A stretch of DNA of 64,000 nucleotides, taken from NCBI GenBank assembly GCA_003254905.1, contig QANU01112481.1, forward strand, positions 348,149 to 412,148. Reading direction: 5' to 3'. Position numbers and translations under genes: made by a program. The notes below the pieces were generated by a model. It had not been told where the DNA came from. It saw nothing but the letters and a program-made list of their open reading frames with translations, and made no database searches. Origin of the DNA: Nissolia schottii. Its lineage: Eukaryota; Streptophyta; Magnoliopsida; Fabales; Fabaceae. Positions 47,695 through 59,600 of the stretch are shown here, one piece after another. Each line of letters opens with the position of its first letter. The stretch's first letter is position 1.

Positions 47695-50600
47695 CTAGTT
47701 CAAATCTCGTTTTGGATTTTCCCACTTTCTTAAATGCAACTTGGCTCTCTCCGCCTGCAATTGTTAAACCAACAAAATATTAGATCAAATAAAATTACAT
47801 AGCCCATATATATCCGACAAAAAAAAAGAGCCAAAGGAGAAACCTCGACGAATAACTAGTTAGTTACCTCTTTTTCCCAGTCGCATCTAATGGTTATCAA
47901 GCCTAATATCAATGTCTGAGTTGCTGTTCCACCAAAAATCATACCCGCCCAAATTCCCTGATTGTTCAATTTTCATTAGCAATTAATGTGACAACTATAT
48001 CTTAATGCACACGAAAATAACATATTGAAATAAAGATCAAAAGCATACCATAACTCCTTGATTGAAGACCCAACCCATCAAGAAACCCAATGGCACCCCA
48101 ATAACGTAGTAGCAACCCAAATTTATGTATGCTACGTATGACTGCCACCCCGATCCCACAGCCACACCTGTATAAAATTATCCGGAAAAGCATATATAGT
48201 ATAAAATTGAGTGCTTGAGTAATTTATACGCTTCCATTTCAGGTTAAATAATTGAGAATTGGAAGGTAATTATATAAGCTAATACCTGATAAAACTGGTT
48301 GGACACTATTGAGCAGAATGGTAAAGGCTAATAGAAGAGAAAGCTTGTTTACTTCATCGAGGACAGCTTTGCTAGTAGAGAATATGTAGCCGAATTCGTC
48401 GTGAAATATCAAAATCAACATCCAAAAGAAGAGTCCTATTATAATCGAAGTTATCACAGAGACTGTAGTGGCAAACTTGGCTCCTTTTCCATTCCCAGCT
48501 CCAAGCTCATTTGCAACCCTCACTCTGCAGAATGCATAGTATAACTTACAATGTTAGTTATTATTTGTATTTCTACAGTTAATTTCTCAAAACTTAATGA
48601 AATGAAAGATAGTTTCTTAGTTATTATGTGATATTGATTTAAACCTATGAACGACGGTTTAAAGCATAAAATGAAAGTGATGAGATGAGAGATCATGAGT
48701 TCGTAAGCTTATTTTGAAACTTGAGGAAGGAAAGAGGGATGGAAAGGAAGGAAATGAGAGTTATGAGGGTTTGATTGTGAGGGGTGAACGACCTTGTCCT
48801 CCAATCCAAGCCCTTGTTGTAGGTGGCTTCAGTCCTTAGGTCTGAGAGCAAGAGTTTTGGTATTTTCTGGAGACGCCCTCCAGTTCGGATTTCTTTCTTG
48901 GCTTGCTTGTTCTTAGTGTGTGCGTGTGTGCGCATTCTCTCTATTGCGTTCTCTCTACAGAGAAACAGAAATAAGAAGATAGAAAATTCTTTGTATTTTT
49001 TATACCTTACTGAAGTTGTGAACAAAAGAGACAAAGCTTTTGCCTAAAGGCACATAATTGGTTGAAAGGACAAAAATTTTCTCTATTTTTCTTTTTCATG
49101 TCTTTCTCCCACCGTTCTATCTCTAGTACCAAACACAATTTCTATAACTAATTTAACTTAAGTCCGTTGCGTACAACTTGAGCCAGGTCCACAAAATAAT
49201 AGCCACATCTTTGCCTAGAAAAAGTGCAATTGGGGTTCCAACTTTGTTTACCAAAAAATAAGAGTTCCATTGTCTAAGTGTAGGGATGGCAATGGGGTGG
49301 AGTTGGACACGTTTTACCTCACTCTGACCCCGTCCCGCATTCTATTAACACTAATCTCTACCCGCTTCGTCTCTACTTGCAGGTTGTAAACATTCTAATC
49401 CTCACCCATCCCGTGGGCATCCACCGCGCCCTTATTTTTAAAACACTTGCTGAAATACTATAAAATTCAATCTACAGATAAATTAACACAATCATATGAT
49501 AAAGTATTACAAATGTCAACATTCAACATTGATTCATCACGAACCAGATGATAAATCAAGGTGAGAAAGAATGACGATTAAAGCACGAATGGAGACTATG
49601 TCTTTGACGTGATAAATGATATGATTTGCGTCGATGAGTAGAGGATGCATCCTCGACGTCAACATTAGAGGGTCAGCAAGACGGTCGCCAACAATGGAAA
49701 TTAAAAGGACAAGTGTAGTTGGAGTGAAGGTTAATGGCGATGCAAAATAATGGGAGCGAAGTCTAAAGGAGAAAGAAAGGACACAAGGGTAATGGGAATT
49801 AAGGACTTTGAGTTAGCTAAATTTTATATAATTTTTTCAAATATATATATATATATATAGGGTGCAGGACAGGTTCACCTTATACTTTACTCCGCCTCAC
49901 AGAGAAAACTCGCCCCACATTTAACCGCCTTATTCTGGGGCGAGTGTTAAACTCGACCAAAGTGGGTTAGATGGAGTGGATCTCCTGCAAGTAAGGTTCA
50001 TATTCAACACCCGTGGCCTAAAAATTTGGAAAGAACACTAGAACATACTTTATAGAATGGGACCGAAGGAGGATCCTTCTATGAAGTATTAGTTAATTAA
50101 AGTAGTGATTGTCTAAACGTGATTTGGGAGAAGAATAGAAAAAAGAAGAGGAAAAGCACTATAACAATTCAATTGCTCTTTTTCTTCTTTCAAGTTTTGG
50201 CTCTATGTGTGCTAGTGTCTATATTATAAGTACATAATGAAACACGTATACTAGCAAAACATGTAAAAACAAAGGTCGTGGCGTCCAAGAAACAGCGTTT
50301 GCTGACCAAACATTTTGTTGCTAATGTTCCCATTATGATAACCTTAGATTCAAAGTATACAGAAGCTGTCTCTGTCAGTCTGTGAATATATAGAGAGAGA
50401 GGGAGAGAACCGTGTCAAACACTGATTTATTATTAATACTTTTTTATTTTTCTTTTGGTGAGTTTTTAGAACAGCGAGAGGATGCATAAAATGAGGGACA
50501 TGTGGTGATAGAAAACCTCTTACAAGAACCCGTTGATACATGGATTAAAGAAGGTGTTACTTATCTTGATCACTGATTTATTATCGCTAATTATTATTTT

Positions 50601-53600
50601 AAGAAGGGGGACCACACACTCAAGGAAGTTTTGTTGGACCACGTAATCCCATTCGTCAGCTAAGCTAGACTACAAACAGAAACAGTACGTATGGATATTG
50701 ATGGGCTTTACGTGGTAGCGGGCACCAGGTGTTTTCTTTAGCTACCACTTATTTTTATACATTTACTTACATATTATTTATCCTAATTTCCTAGTGATCG
50801 TCTTTGATGCACCTGTATAGGTATGGTATCGATGCGGGATATGACTACGGTCCAAATTTAAAAAAAAAAAAAGAAAAAAGAATAGAAATATATATATATA
50901 TATATAAGAAATTAAATATAATAAAAAAATTAGATATATACCCAACCATACTCAATCATATCCACAGCATTGATAAAGGTACTTTTCTAAAGAATTGAAG
51001 TACCCATCCAACATGGGTGAACATTAATGGGATTTGTGTCTATAATAATAATAATATATAAATGAATAGATTAGTATCCTCGTAAGTCGTAACTCTTACT
51101 AATGTCCAAAGGTTACAATCACCCCCGCAATTCATCCAAGGCTATATTTGTTTATAGAAAAAAAAAATCCCTAATTTAGTACAACGTACTTTTCTAATTC
51201 AGATAATTTTATTATTTTAAAAAAATGATCAATTTTATTTTTTATTTTTTAAATTAGACAATTTTATATTTCTTAAAAAAATTTAACTACTTTAATCATT
51301 ACTATTTTTTAAATCAATCGCCTCAATTCAAGAGATTGATGAAAAAACTAATTTGTTTACTTTTTTGTAATTTACATGACATAAGTTGACCGAAATTTTT
51401 TTTTAAAATGAAATTAATTAATTCAAAAAATAATAATAATTAAATTGACCAATATAAAAATAATAAGGACTAATTTAAAAAAATTAAAATAAAATAAAAT
51501 TTTCAGAGTTAAAAAATCTAAAGAGACTAAATTAAGGATTTATCCTTTATCTTTGGCACGCTCATCCACCCACTGAAAAAGAATGCCCTGGTATATATAT
51601 ATATGCAGTTTGGTCTCATCATGTTTCTAATCTCAGCCTTGCTTAGATGAGCCCTTCCGATATGTACTCATTGGTGTGGTTAAGATTTGTTTGGTTTTCG
51701 AATAATGTTTTTAATTTTGTTTTACTTTTAACTATAAAATTTTCACATGATTTTTTTATCTAGTTTTAATGTTTTTTTATGAGATTTTAGGAAGAAAAGA
51801 ATAAAAACAATCTGTAATGTTTTCTGTATATCTTTTTTGTAAGAATTTAACAACTTATAGATGAAATAAAAATAAAGTAATGTTATAAGTATAGTCCTGT
51901 TGGTCATGTTAACAGAGATAAAAATAAATAAATATTTTAAACAAATAAAACTGTTTAAAAATTAATAAAACTCAATTCAGATATTTATGTTTTTCTTTAA
52001 AATAATATGACACAACATAATCATATTTAATAAGAGTGAATTCATTTCCTATGGAAAAGAAAGCTTGATAATTAAAGTAATAAGACTAATGCTTAAAAAA
52101 AATTAATATTTAAGATACTTAATTCATCAATTTATATAATTTTTTATGAATAAAAATTGAGAAGTGTTATTTATAAAAATATATAAAACCAATATACGGG
52201 CTAAAAAGTTAGGTCGTAACATTACATTAATTTATTAAAGAGTAACAGGTTAAAAAGTTAGGTTGTAACATAACTTTAATTTATTAAACAGTAGGCAACA
52301 GAAGGTAAAGGACAATGAGTCACGAGAAATTACCCGGTACCAGCAAAAAACGCCAGAGGAATCATCATCTCCAAACCATTAATGGTCATACTGTACAACA
52401 ATTGAAAACACGCCAAAATTATTGAAGATAAGTTTGAATTGGAAGAATGAGAAGGCAAAATCCAGAAAGTACAGTCAAAAATACGTGCATGATTAAGTAC
52501 AAAATCAAAATTCTCTATTTCACTATTATAAATATAATACTTAATAAATAGTAAAATTAAAAATATTATTCTTTACTCTTTTTTTCTTTAATAAAAAATG
52601 AGAGTATGAGTACCATATTGATAAAGCATCCACTGCAATCTTTGCGTTAGGTAGATTTCCGGTCATCAAAATAAGAATTCTATAATACCAATTCTCCAGG
52701 CTGTAAAGGTGAAAAGAAGAAAAAAAAATTACGTTAGATATACACTCTTGAAAAGGACAGAAAAAGCGAGCACCAGGTAATGTTCAACTGATAAAGGTAA
52801 TTTTTACAAGATATCCATAAAAATGATAGAAATAAAATCAGATTCGCTATTTCAACGCATCAAAAAATAGTAACCTAACAAAAATGCATATAAAAGATAT
52901 TTAGTAATAATATGTAGTTTTTCTTTTTTATAACGAAATTAAATACACACAAGGAAGCACATGGCTTGGTTATATAATCAATTAGCAAAGCAGGAGTCTC
53001 AGAAAAATATAGTATTTATATCATAGTAAAGTAAATGTAGAAATGAAATGAATTACCAGAGCATGACTCCAGAAGAAGCAGAGAGCTTAACGAAGTCCCA
53101 AAGGCCAGAGAAGGCCTCAACGGAGAAGCCAGTCCAGGTATGAGGGCAGCCACCCCAAAGAGTATAGCCAAAGAGGCCAAACATCAAGGCGAACCAAGAG
53201 AAGTTGACGGTGGCGGCGGTGCCAATGACGCCGGTCTTCAAGTGGAAAACAAAGAACCAGCTGACGAGCACGTGCACGAGGAGAGCCACAAGGGACACCC
53301 ACGCAATGACACCGGTCTTCAGCTGGCTCTGCAGGAACCTCTGAAGAGGGAACTGGAACGCGAAGCAGAAGTGAAGCGGGATCAGCCACAGGGCCACCTC
53401 CCCAGATAGCTCCGCCACGTCATCGGGCTGCCCCAGAAGCTTCAGCACCGGCGTGGCAAACAGGTAAATAGGCAACAGCAGAATACAGCACACGAACAGA
53501 ACGATCCACGAGCGCTGCATGTAAACGCCCAACATGTAGTGCTTCTTCGCCCCATACGCCTGCCCGCATAGAGTCTCTAACGCACTTGCCATGCCCAGCT

Positions 53601-54009
53601 GAACCATCAAAAATCAAATAACATAAAATCGCAATTAGAACGCGATTAAAAATTAAGAAGATTCATATGTATGTATGTATGTATGTATGTATGGTAACGG
53701 AGGAATAATTAGTACCAAGAGGCCAAAGTCGAAGCCAACGATAACATTGTTGGCAATGGAGAAAGCGGCGAGCTCAAGGTCGCCGAGGTGGCCTGCGAAG
53801 GCTTGCGTGATGACCAGAATCAAGTAGGAAGATATGCGGCTGAAGATTGCGGGGCCCACTATGTGCCACAGCTTCTTTGATTCGATCCAAACCTTTCGAG
53901 ATAGATCTTGCTCATCGTGCTGTTGCTCCCCTGCTTCTGATCTTAAGCCTTGGTTTTCCAACAGCGGAACCTTTGCTTCCCCTAACGCTGAAGCTTCGTC
54001 GCTAGGCAT
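47695..54009 (-). CDS. MATE efflux transporter (DETOXIFICATION family), MATE A, 8 exons
   Basis: Exons on the minus strand: 54009-53716, 53598-53057, 52700-52614, 52390-52334, 48524-48286, 48167-48049, 47957-47868 and 47754-47695. All join in phase with GT-AG introns and give 495 aa. The start [14 protein letters not shown] matches the paralogue's start; an upstream in-frame ATG is not conserved. Motifs: [13 protein letters not shown] and [14 protein letters not shown] (exon 1), [18 protein letters not shown] (about 100-117), [19 protein letters not shown] (exon 2), [14 protein letters not shown] (exon 3), [18 protein letters not shown] (328 on), [24 protein letters not shown] (exon 6) and [18 protein letters not shown] (exon 7). 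The length and hydrophobic profile fit a 12-helix MATE antiporter. Family members export organic compounds or secondary metabolites by proton exchange from the cytosol to the vacuole or outside; the substrate cannot be read here. Intron 4 (48525-52333) is 3,809 bp. MATE B is a tandem paralogue. Confidence 0.93.
48168..48285 (-). other. MATE A intron 5 (118 bp), absent from MATE B
   Basis: The donor CAG/GTATTA and acceptor TTATACAG/GTGTGG split the Gly codon in LS-G-VAVGSG. In MATE B the same codon is continuous, and the exon is exactly 239 + 119 = 358 nt. Confidence 0.9.
49280..50022. repeat. Degraded hAT/MITE-like segment in MATE A intron 4
   Basis: Begins GTAGGGATGGCAATGGGGTG, a common start of plant hAT-type MITEs. 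It has GC-richer stretches (CTGACCCCGTCCCGC, CGCCCCACATTTAACCGCC) unlike the surrounding intron. A matching right terminus was not found. It helps explain the large size of this intron. Confidence 0.35.
53668..53693. repeat. (TATG)n microsatellite in MATE A intron 1
   Basis: About six ATGT units. The identical tract recurs at 55803-55828 in the duplicated block, with no change in repeat number. Confidence 0.9.
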
Positions 54010-54108
54010 AGTTCTGATGATGAGTTGAGGACTTTGAAACCAGAGAGGTGCGTGAGTTAGCAAAACGAAAATAAGGAATAAATAAAAAAAAACGGGGGTG
54101 AGAGAGCC

Positions 54109-54116
54109 TTTAAATA
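54109..54116 (-). promoter_or_regulatory. Candidate TATA box of MATE A
   Basis: Minus-strand TATTTAAA exactly 100 bp upstream of the ATG at 54009. MATE B has TTATATAAA at nearly the same distance. The matching position in both tandem copies supports the call. Confidence 0.5.
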
Positions 54117-55090
54117 GAATAAGCGGGGTAAAAAACAACTTGTTTTTGTCTTCTGTTTGGATAGAAATATATTTATACATACTTGATCCGTTGAGCTCGA
54201 GACCATATTTAATAGAGAAGATAAATGTAAATGATTATTGTGGTTGGGTTTCGTCTGTTGCTTCCAGAGAGAGCACTGTCATGGATTCATGGTCCTCCTT
54301 CAAACGTGCGATGGCTCTAGGAGCGATTCGTTTAAGGGCAAAAGCCTCCAACAACAAGTTTGACAAATTAAGAGGGTAGATGCCAATATTCAACATTTTT
54401 CTAATAGTGATTTTAAATCCCGACATCTTTTACCCCATCATCAAAATTGTTCCATCAACCGCTATAAAGTGATTCTTGGTTCAGCCTAGTTTAGCTTAAT
54501 TTATTGTCGACACGTTATAGACCTCTAATCTTTTTTGCGTGCAGTGAGATTATTTCAAACTTGTTAGAGAGTCGGGGAAACTAAATCATACAACTTTTTA
54601 TAACAAGAGTGGGTGATGGAAAAGTTGTATAAAGTTACAAAAAAAAATAAATCAAATATCACTTCGCATTGGCGCAACACGAAACCTCTAATAATACATT
54701 TGGTCCTGAAAGAAAATGAGTAAGAACTAGGTGTGAAGCAAGCATCTACAATCTTATCACGATCGAGCTGAGCACAAAATGCTTCTATCTCTCCTTCATC
54801 TTGTGAGTACGGCACTCCAAGTTCATCAAAATGGCTCTATCACCAAACTATAGTTAAAGCAAAATCAAAAGGACATAAATAGCACATTGCGTCTCATTTT
54901 ATGGAGCATTTTTTCTTAATTCAATCAAAGAGGTCCTAACTATAAAATCAACACTGCTCCCCACCCCACCAAAAAAAAAACCCAGAAAATTTAACTTTCT
55001 TACAATAACATTTTTTTTCTTCAGTAATAACACATTTTATTTTAATTAATTGACTGAGTCGACAATTTAATAACATTTTTGTTACTTTTA
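54117..55090. other. Upstream region of MATE A, no gene seen
   Basis: Intergenic AT-rich sequence between MATE A and the duplicated block. Short ORFs (54235-54426, 54564-54815) have no recognisable features. Confidence 0.5.
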
Positions 55091-55091
55091 N

Positions 55092-56227
55092 GCACATGGC
55101 TTGGTTATATAATCAATTAGCAAAGCAGGAGTCTCAGAAAAATATAGTATTTATATCATAGTAAAGTAAATGTAGAAATGAAATGAATTACCAGAGCATG
55201 ACTCCAGAAGAAGCAGAGAGCTTAACGAAGTCCCAAAGGCCAGAGAAGGCCTCAACGGAGAAGCCAGTCCAGGTATGAGGGCAGCCACCCCAAAGAGTAT
55301 AGCCAAAGAGGCCAAACATCAAGGCGAACCAAGAGAAGTTGACGGTGGCGGCGGTGCCAATGACGCCGGTCTTCAAGTGGAAAACAAAGAACCAGCTGAC
55401 GAGCACGTGCACGAGGAGAGCCACAAGGGACACCCACGCAATGACACCGGTCTTCAGCTGGCTCTGCAGGAACCTCTGAAGAGGGAACTGGAACGCGAAG
55501 CAGAAGTGAAGCGGGATCAGCCACAGGGCCACCTCCCCAGATAGCTCCGCCACGTCATCGGGCTGCCCCAGAAGCTTCAGCACCGGCGTGGCAAACAGGT
55601 AAATAGGCAACAGCAGAATACAGCACACGAACAGAACGATCCACGAGCGCTGCATGTAAACGCCCAACATGTAGTGCTTCTTCGCCCCATACGCCTGCCC
55701 GCATAGAGTCTCTAACGCACTTGCCATGCCCAGCTGAACCATCAAAAATCAAATAACATAAAATCGCAATTAGAACGCGATTAAAAATTAAGAAGATTCA
55801 TATGTATGTATGTATGTATGTATGTATGGTAACGGAGGAATAATTAGTACCAAGAGGCCAAAGTCGAAGCCAACGATAACATTGTTGGCAATGGAGAAAG
55901 CGGCGAGCTCAAGGTCGCCGAGGTGGCCTGCGAAGGCTTGCGTGATGACCAGAATCAAGTAGGAAGATATGCGGCTGAAGATTGCGGGGCCCACTATGTG
56001 CCACAGCTTCTTTGATTCGATCCAAACCTTTCGAGATAGATCTTGCTCATCGTGCTGTTGCTCCCCTGCTTCTGATCTTAAGCCTTGGTTTTCCAACAGC
56101 GGAACCTTTGCTTCCCCTAACGCTGAAGCTTCGTCGCTAGGCATAGTTCTGATGATGAGTTGAGGACTTTGAAACCAGAGAGGTGCGTGAGTTAGCAAAA
56201 CGAAAATAAGGAATAAATAAAAAAAAA
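55092..56227 (-). other. Exact copy of MATE A exons 1-2, bounded by N: probable assembly duplicate
   Basis: The 1,136 bp between single N characters at 55091 and 56228 appears identical to 52957-54092 (constant offset 2,135). The match includes introns, the 5' leader and the TATG microsatellite. Copied exon 1 lies at 56144-55851 and copied exon 2 at 55733-55192. No exons 3-8 follow before MATE B, and the copied block stops short of the TATA box. A real duplicate would have to be extremely recent and end exactly at two N joins. A misplaced contig or unresolved haplotype is more likely. It should not be counted as a third MATE gene. Confidence 0.85.
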
Positions 56228-56228
56228 N

Positions 56229-56649
56229 TAATTTAATCATTTTTAATAATTTTTACAACTAAATTCATTGATTTTTGTTATTATTTCATGATCTAATATG
56301 ACATATTGATGAATTATATGATCTAATATGATAAATTAATACTTTTTAATACAATATTTGTAGAGAAGTGCATCGTAAGCTCAAATGGTCCGTAAATTTC
56401 TAAATCTCTTATAGGTTGACTATTTCAATGATTTGACTGAGAAACCACCTACGGTAACACAGGGTTACCTATAAAAATGGCCAAGAGAACAATTTTTTCT
56501 TGTCCAATATTTTGTCTAATTATTTCAAGAATGAATGCATCATAGTTCTATAAATTTGGCCAATACCATTGAAGCATTGAGGCTAGGAAGAGAGCAGTCC
56601 GCGAAGGAAGTGATCGTCGAAACATTCATTCTTCTGTCTCAAGGAAGCA
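56229..56649. other. 3' flank of MATE B
   Basis: AT-rich. The 300 bp nearest the MATE B stop resembles the 3' flank of MATE A (AGAATGAATG; CTCTTCCTAGCCTCAATGC; ATTCATTCTTGAAATAATTA on the minus strand), so it probably contains the 3' UTR. Confidence 0.5.
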
Positions 56650-59600
56650 TTAGTTCAATTCTTTTATTGGATCTTCCCACTTTCTTAAATGCAATTTGGC
56701 TTTCTCTGCCTACAATTGTCAACCAACAAAACAGATCAAATAGGATTACATTATCCAAAGTCAGAACCAAAAAGCCAAAAAGAAAAAATGACATTTGATG
56801 AATAGTTAGCCGGTTGGTTACCTCTGTATCCCAGTCGCACCGAGCGGTTATCAATCCCAATACTAATGTCTGAGTTGCGGTTCCGCCAAAAATCATCCCC
56901 GCCCAAATTCCCTGATTATTCAATTTTCATCAGCAAAGTTATAATGCGACAACTATATCTTAATGCATAAAATTTTAAAAAAAAAACATTCTAGGCAAAT
57001 TGCTGCATAGATTTGGAGATACATGCCAAAATAAAGAAAGAAAACATACCATAACTCCTTGATTGAATACCCAACCCATCAAGAAACCAAGTGGCACCCC
57101 AATAACATAGTAGCAACCCAAATTTATGTATGCTACATATGATTGCCACCCGGATCCCACAGCCACACCAGAAAGAATTGGTTGAACACTATTGAGTAGA
57201 ATGGCGAACGCTAACAAAACCGAAAGTTTGTTTACTTCATTAAGGACAGGTTTGCTAGTAGAAAATATGTAGCCGAATTTGTCGTGAAATATCAAAATCA
57301 ACACCCAGAATAGGAGTCCTATTATGGTGGATGTTATGACAGAGACTACAGTAGCAAACTTGGCTCCTCTACCATTCCCAGCTCCAAGCTCGTTCGCGAC
57401 CCTCACTCTGCAGATTGCGTGGTGACTTACAATGTTACTATTTGTATGTCAGCATTTAATTATTTTTTTATGCAACTATTAGAAACGTGAAAAATGATTG
57501 AAAAAGGTTTGGGTTTCTTTTTTTTTCCGATGAGTAGAGAATCTCTATAATTGATGGTTTTTGCTCATTTTAACTTTTGAATAATAAAATCGATCCGAAG
57601 ATTTAAAAAGAAATGATTGAAAAAGGTTGCAATAGGAGAAGCAGAACAATAGAAGTACCTATTACCGAATGAAATAATAATGAATTAAGTTATCTATCAA
57701 AATATTAAAAGCAAGGGTGTGCTTCCATGTAACAGCACTAATTTGTTGACCAAACATTTGTTTCCTAGTCTTTTCATTATGAAAATCTTAGATTCATAGA
57801 ACATGTGCTGCACCGGCAAATGAATTGTCACATCCTCCGTATGGAGCAATCAAGACAGAGTATACAGAGGCTGTCCCTGTCTCCACTAGAACCGTGTCAA
57901 ATAATTTTTTATAATTCGTTATAGAAGAGTTAAAAACTTGGGAACATATTTGAATAAGGTGGTTTCTCATGTGTACACAATCTTGGTTTGACCAGGTATT
58001 TTACAAAGTCCAAATGTTTTCTATAACTACAATGTAGAATTTTTTTATTAGTTAATTAATTGTGTTGTTTTCGTGGTGAATGTGTTTGCTTAAATATTTA
58101 TTTATGTTATTTTCTTAGTGAGTGTTTGTATTTTGCATAAAAAAACAGCATTGAAGACGTGTGTTTATTTATATATGTGTATCTCTTACTAATGTCCAAA
58201 AGTCTCAATCATCACCGCAATTCAGGGTAGTCCACATATACATACACACACAAACATATATATATATATATATATATATATTGTTTTTTTTTCTGTTGTT
58301 ATTGTTATGTCATGTTGACACGAGGTTTGGTTTCATCATGTTTTAATGGTTTGGTCTTAAGAATATTACTAGCCGAACAATTTTTAGATAATATGTAAAT
58401 AATTTTTTTTACAGAAACATAAATTTTATTACAAAAAGAGAAAATATAAACATGATAAAATTCATAATTTTATGATAATTGTTGTATGTGTAACCATTTT
58501 TTTTTTTCTTCTGAGCTCACTGCCATCCATGTTAGGATCTGGCATCCCTTTTTGACTTTTATAGAAAACTCGAAAAACAGCAAGAGTAGGCCCACATCAA
58601 CAAAAGATGGAAACACAAGGTTAAAAGACAAGAAACACAAGGTTAAAAGACAAGAATAATTCACGAGAAATATTACCCGGCACCAGCAAAGAATGCCAGA
58701 GGAATCATCATCTCGAAACCACTTATGGTCATACTGCAAGGGAAAAAAAACAAGACAAGACAAAATTATGAATTGCAACGAGGAGAGAGCAAAATCTAGA
58801 AGATGGAATCTTTGGTAGCTCTTCAAACATGGAAAATGCTCCTTTAGTCTTTGAAATTGTAATCGTGAGTTATTTTGGTCTTTTAAATTTTAAATATGAA
58901 TTTTTGATCTTAGAAATTGTACTGCAGTCAAATTAATTCCTCAATTTATTATCAATATTGTCATATTTTTACTAATTTTTTGAATTAAATGAAAATGTGA
59001 TAACAATGTGCGGTAACATTAAAGGCTAAAAAAACAATTATGATGACACTTGAAACTATAAATCTTAGTTGCTATTATAATTCCAAGTGTAGTTACAACT
59101 CATTTGTTATCTCAATTGGAACTAATTTGACCTATAACTTATAATTTATATTTAAAAGTCAAAATTTAAATTTCAAAAATCAAAGTGACTCGAGTTTACA
59201 CTTTTCGGACCAAAATGAGCACTACCTCCTAAGAGTATCATGCACCTCATTTTAAAAAAAATACAATTTATCATTGTATCAACTTAAAAAGTATCAAATA
59301 ATAATAAGAATGTTCATAATGAAATCTTAATTTATATTTAACTATATAATTTTGTCACTTCAATTTTTTCTTCTAAAAATCGAATCCTCAAATTTAAAAA
59401 ATAAAAAATAAAAGAATTCTAAATGACCATATAATTTTAATATTTGACTGTTATAAGTAAGAATGGGAGAAACTATCTAACTAAATATAAATTAAAATTT
59501 TATTATAAATATTTTTATAATTATACGATCATTTTTAGGTTGATATAATTTTTTTTTAAGGGCAGAGGACATGGTGCACATGCTGGAGATACAATCCACC

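Noticed and set aside
53140..53409. Plus-strand ORF of 89 codons (and its copies at 55275 and 60319)
   Set aside because: Antisense shadow of the highly conserved MATE exon 2; it recurs only because the coding strand is conserved.
55188..56240. A third MATE gene
   Set aside because: Sequence appears identical to MATE A exons 1-2 including the intron, is bounded by N on both sides and lacks exons 3-8. Treated as a probable assembly duplicate.
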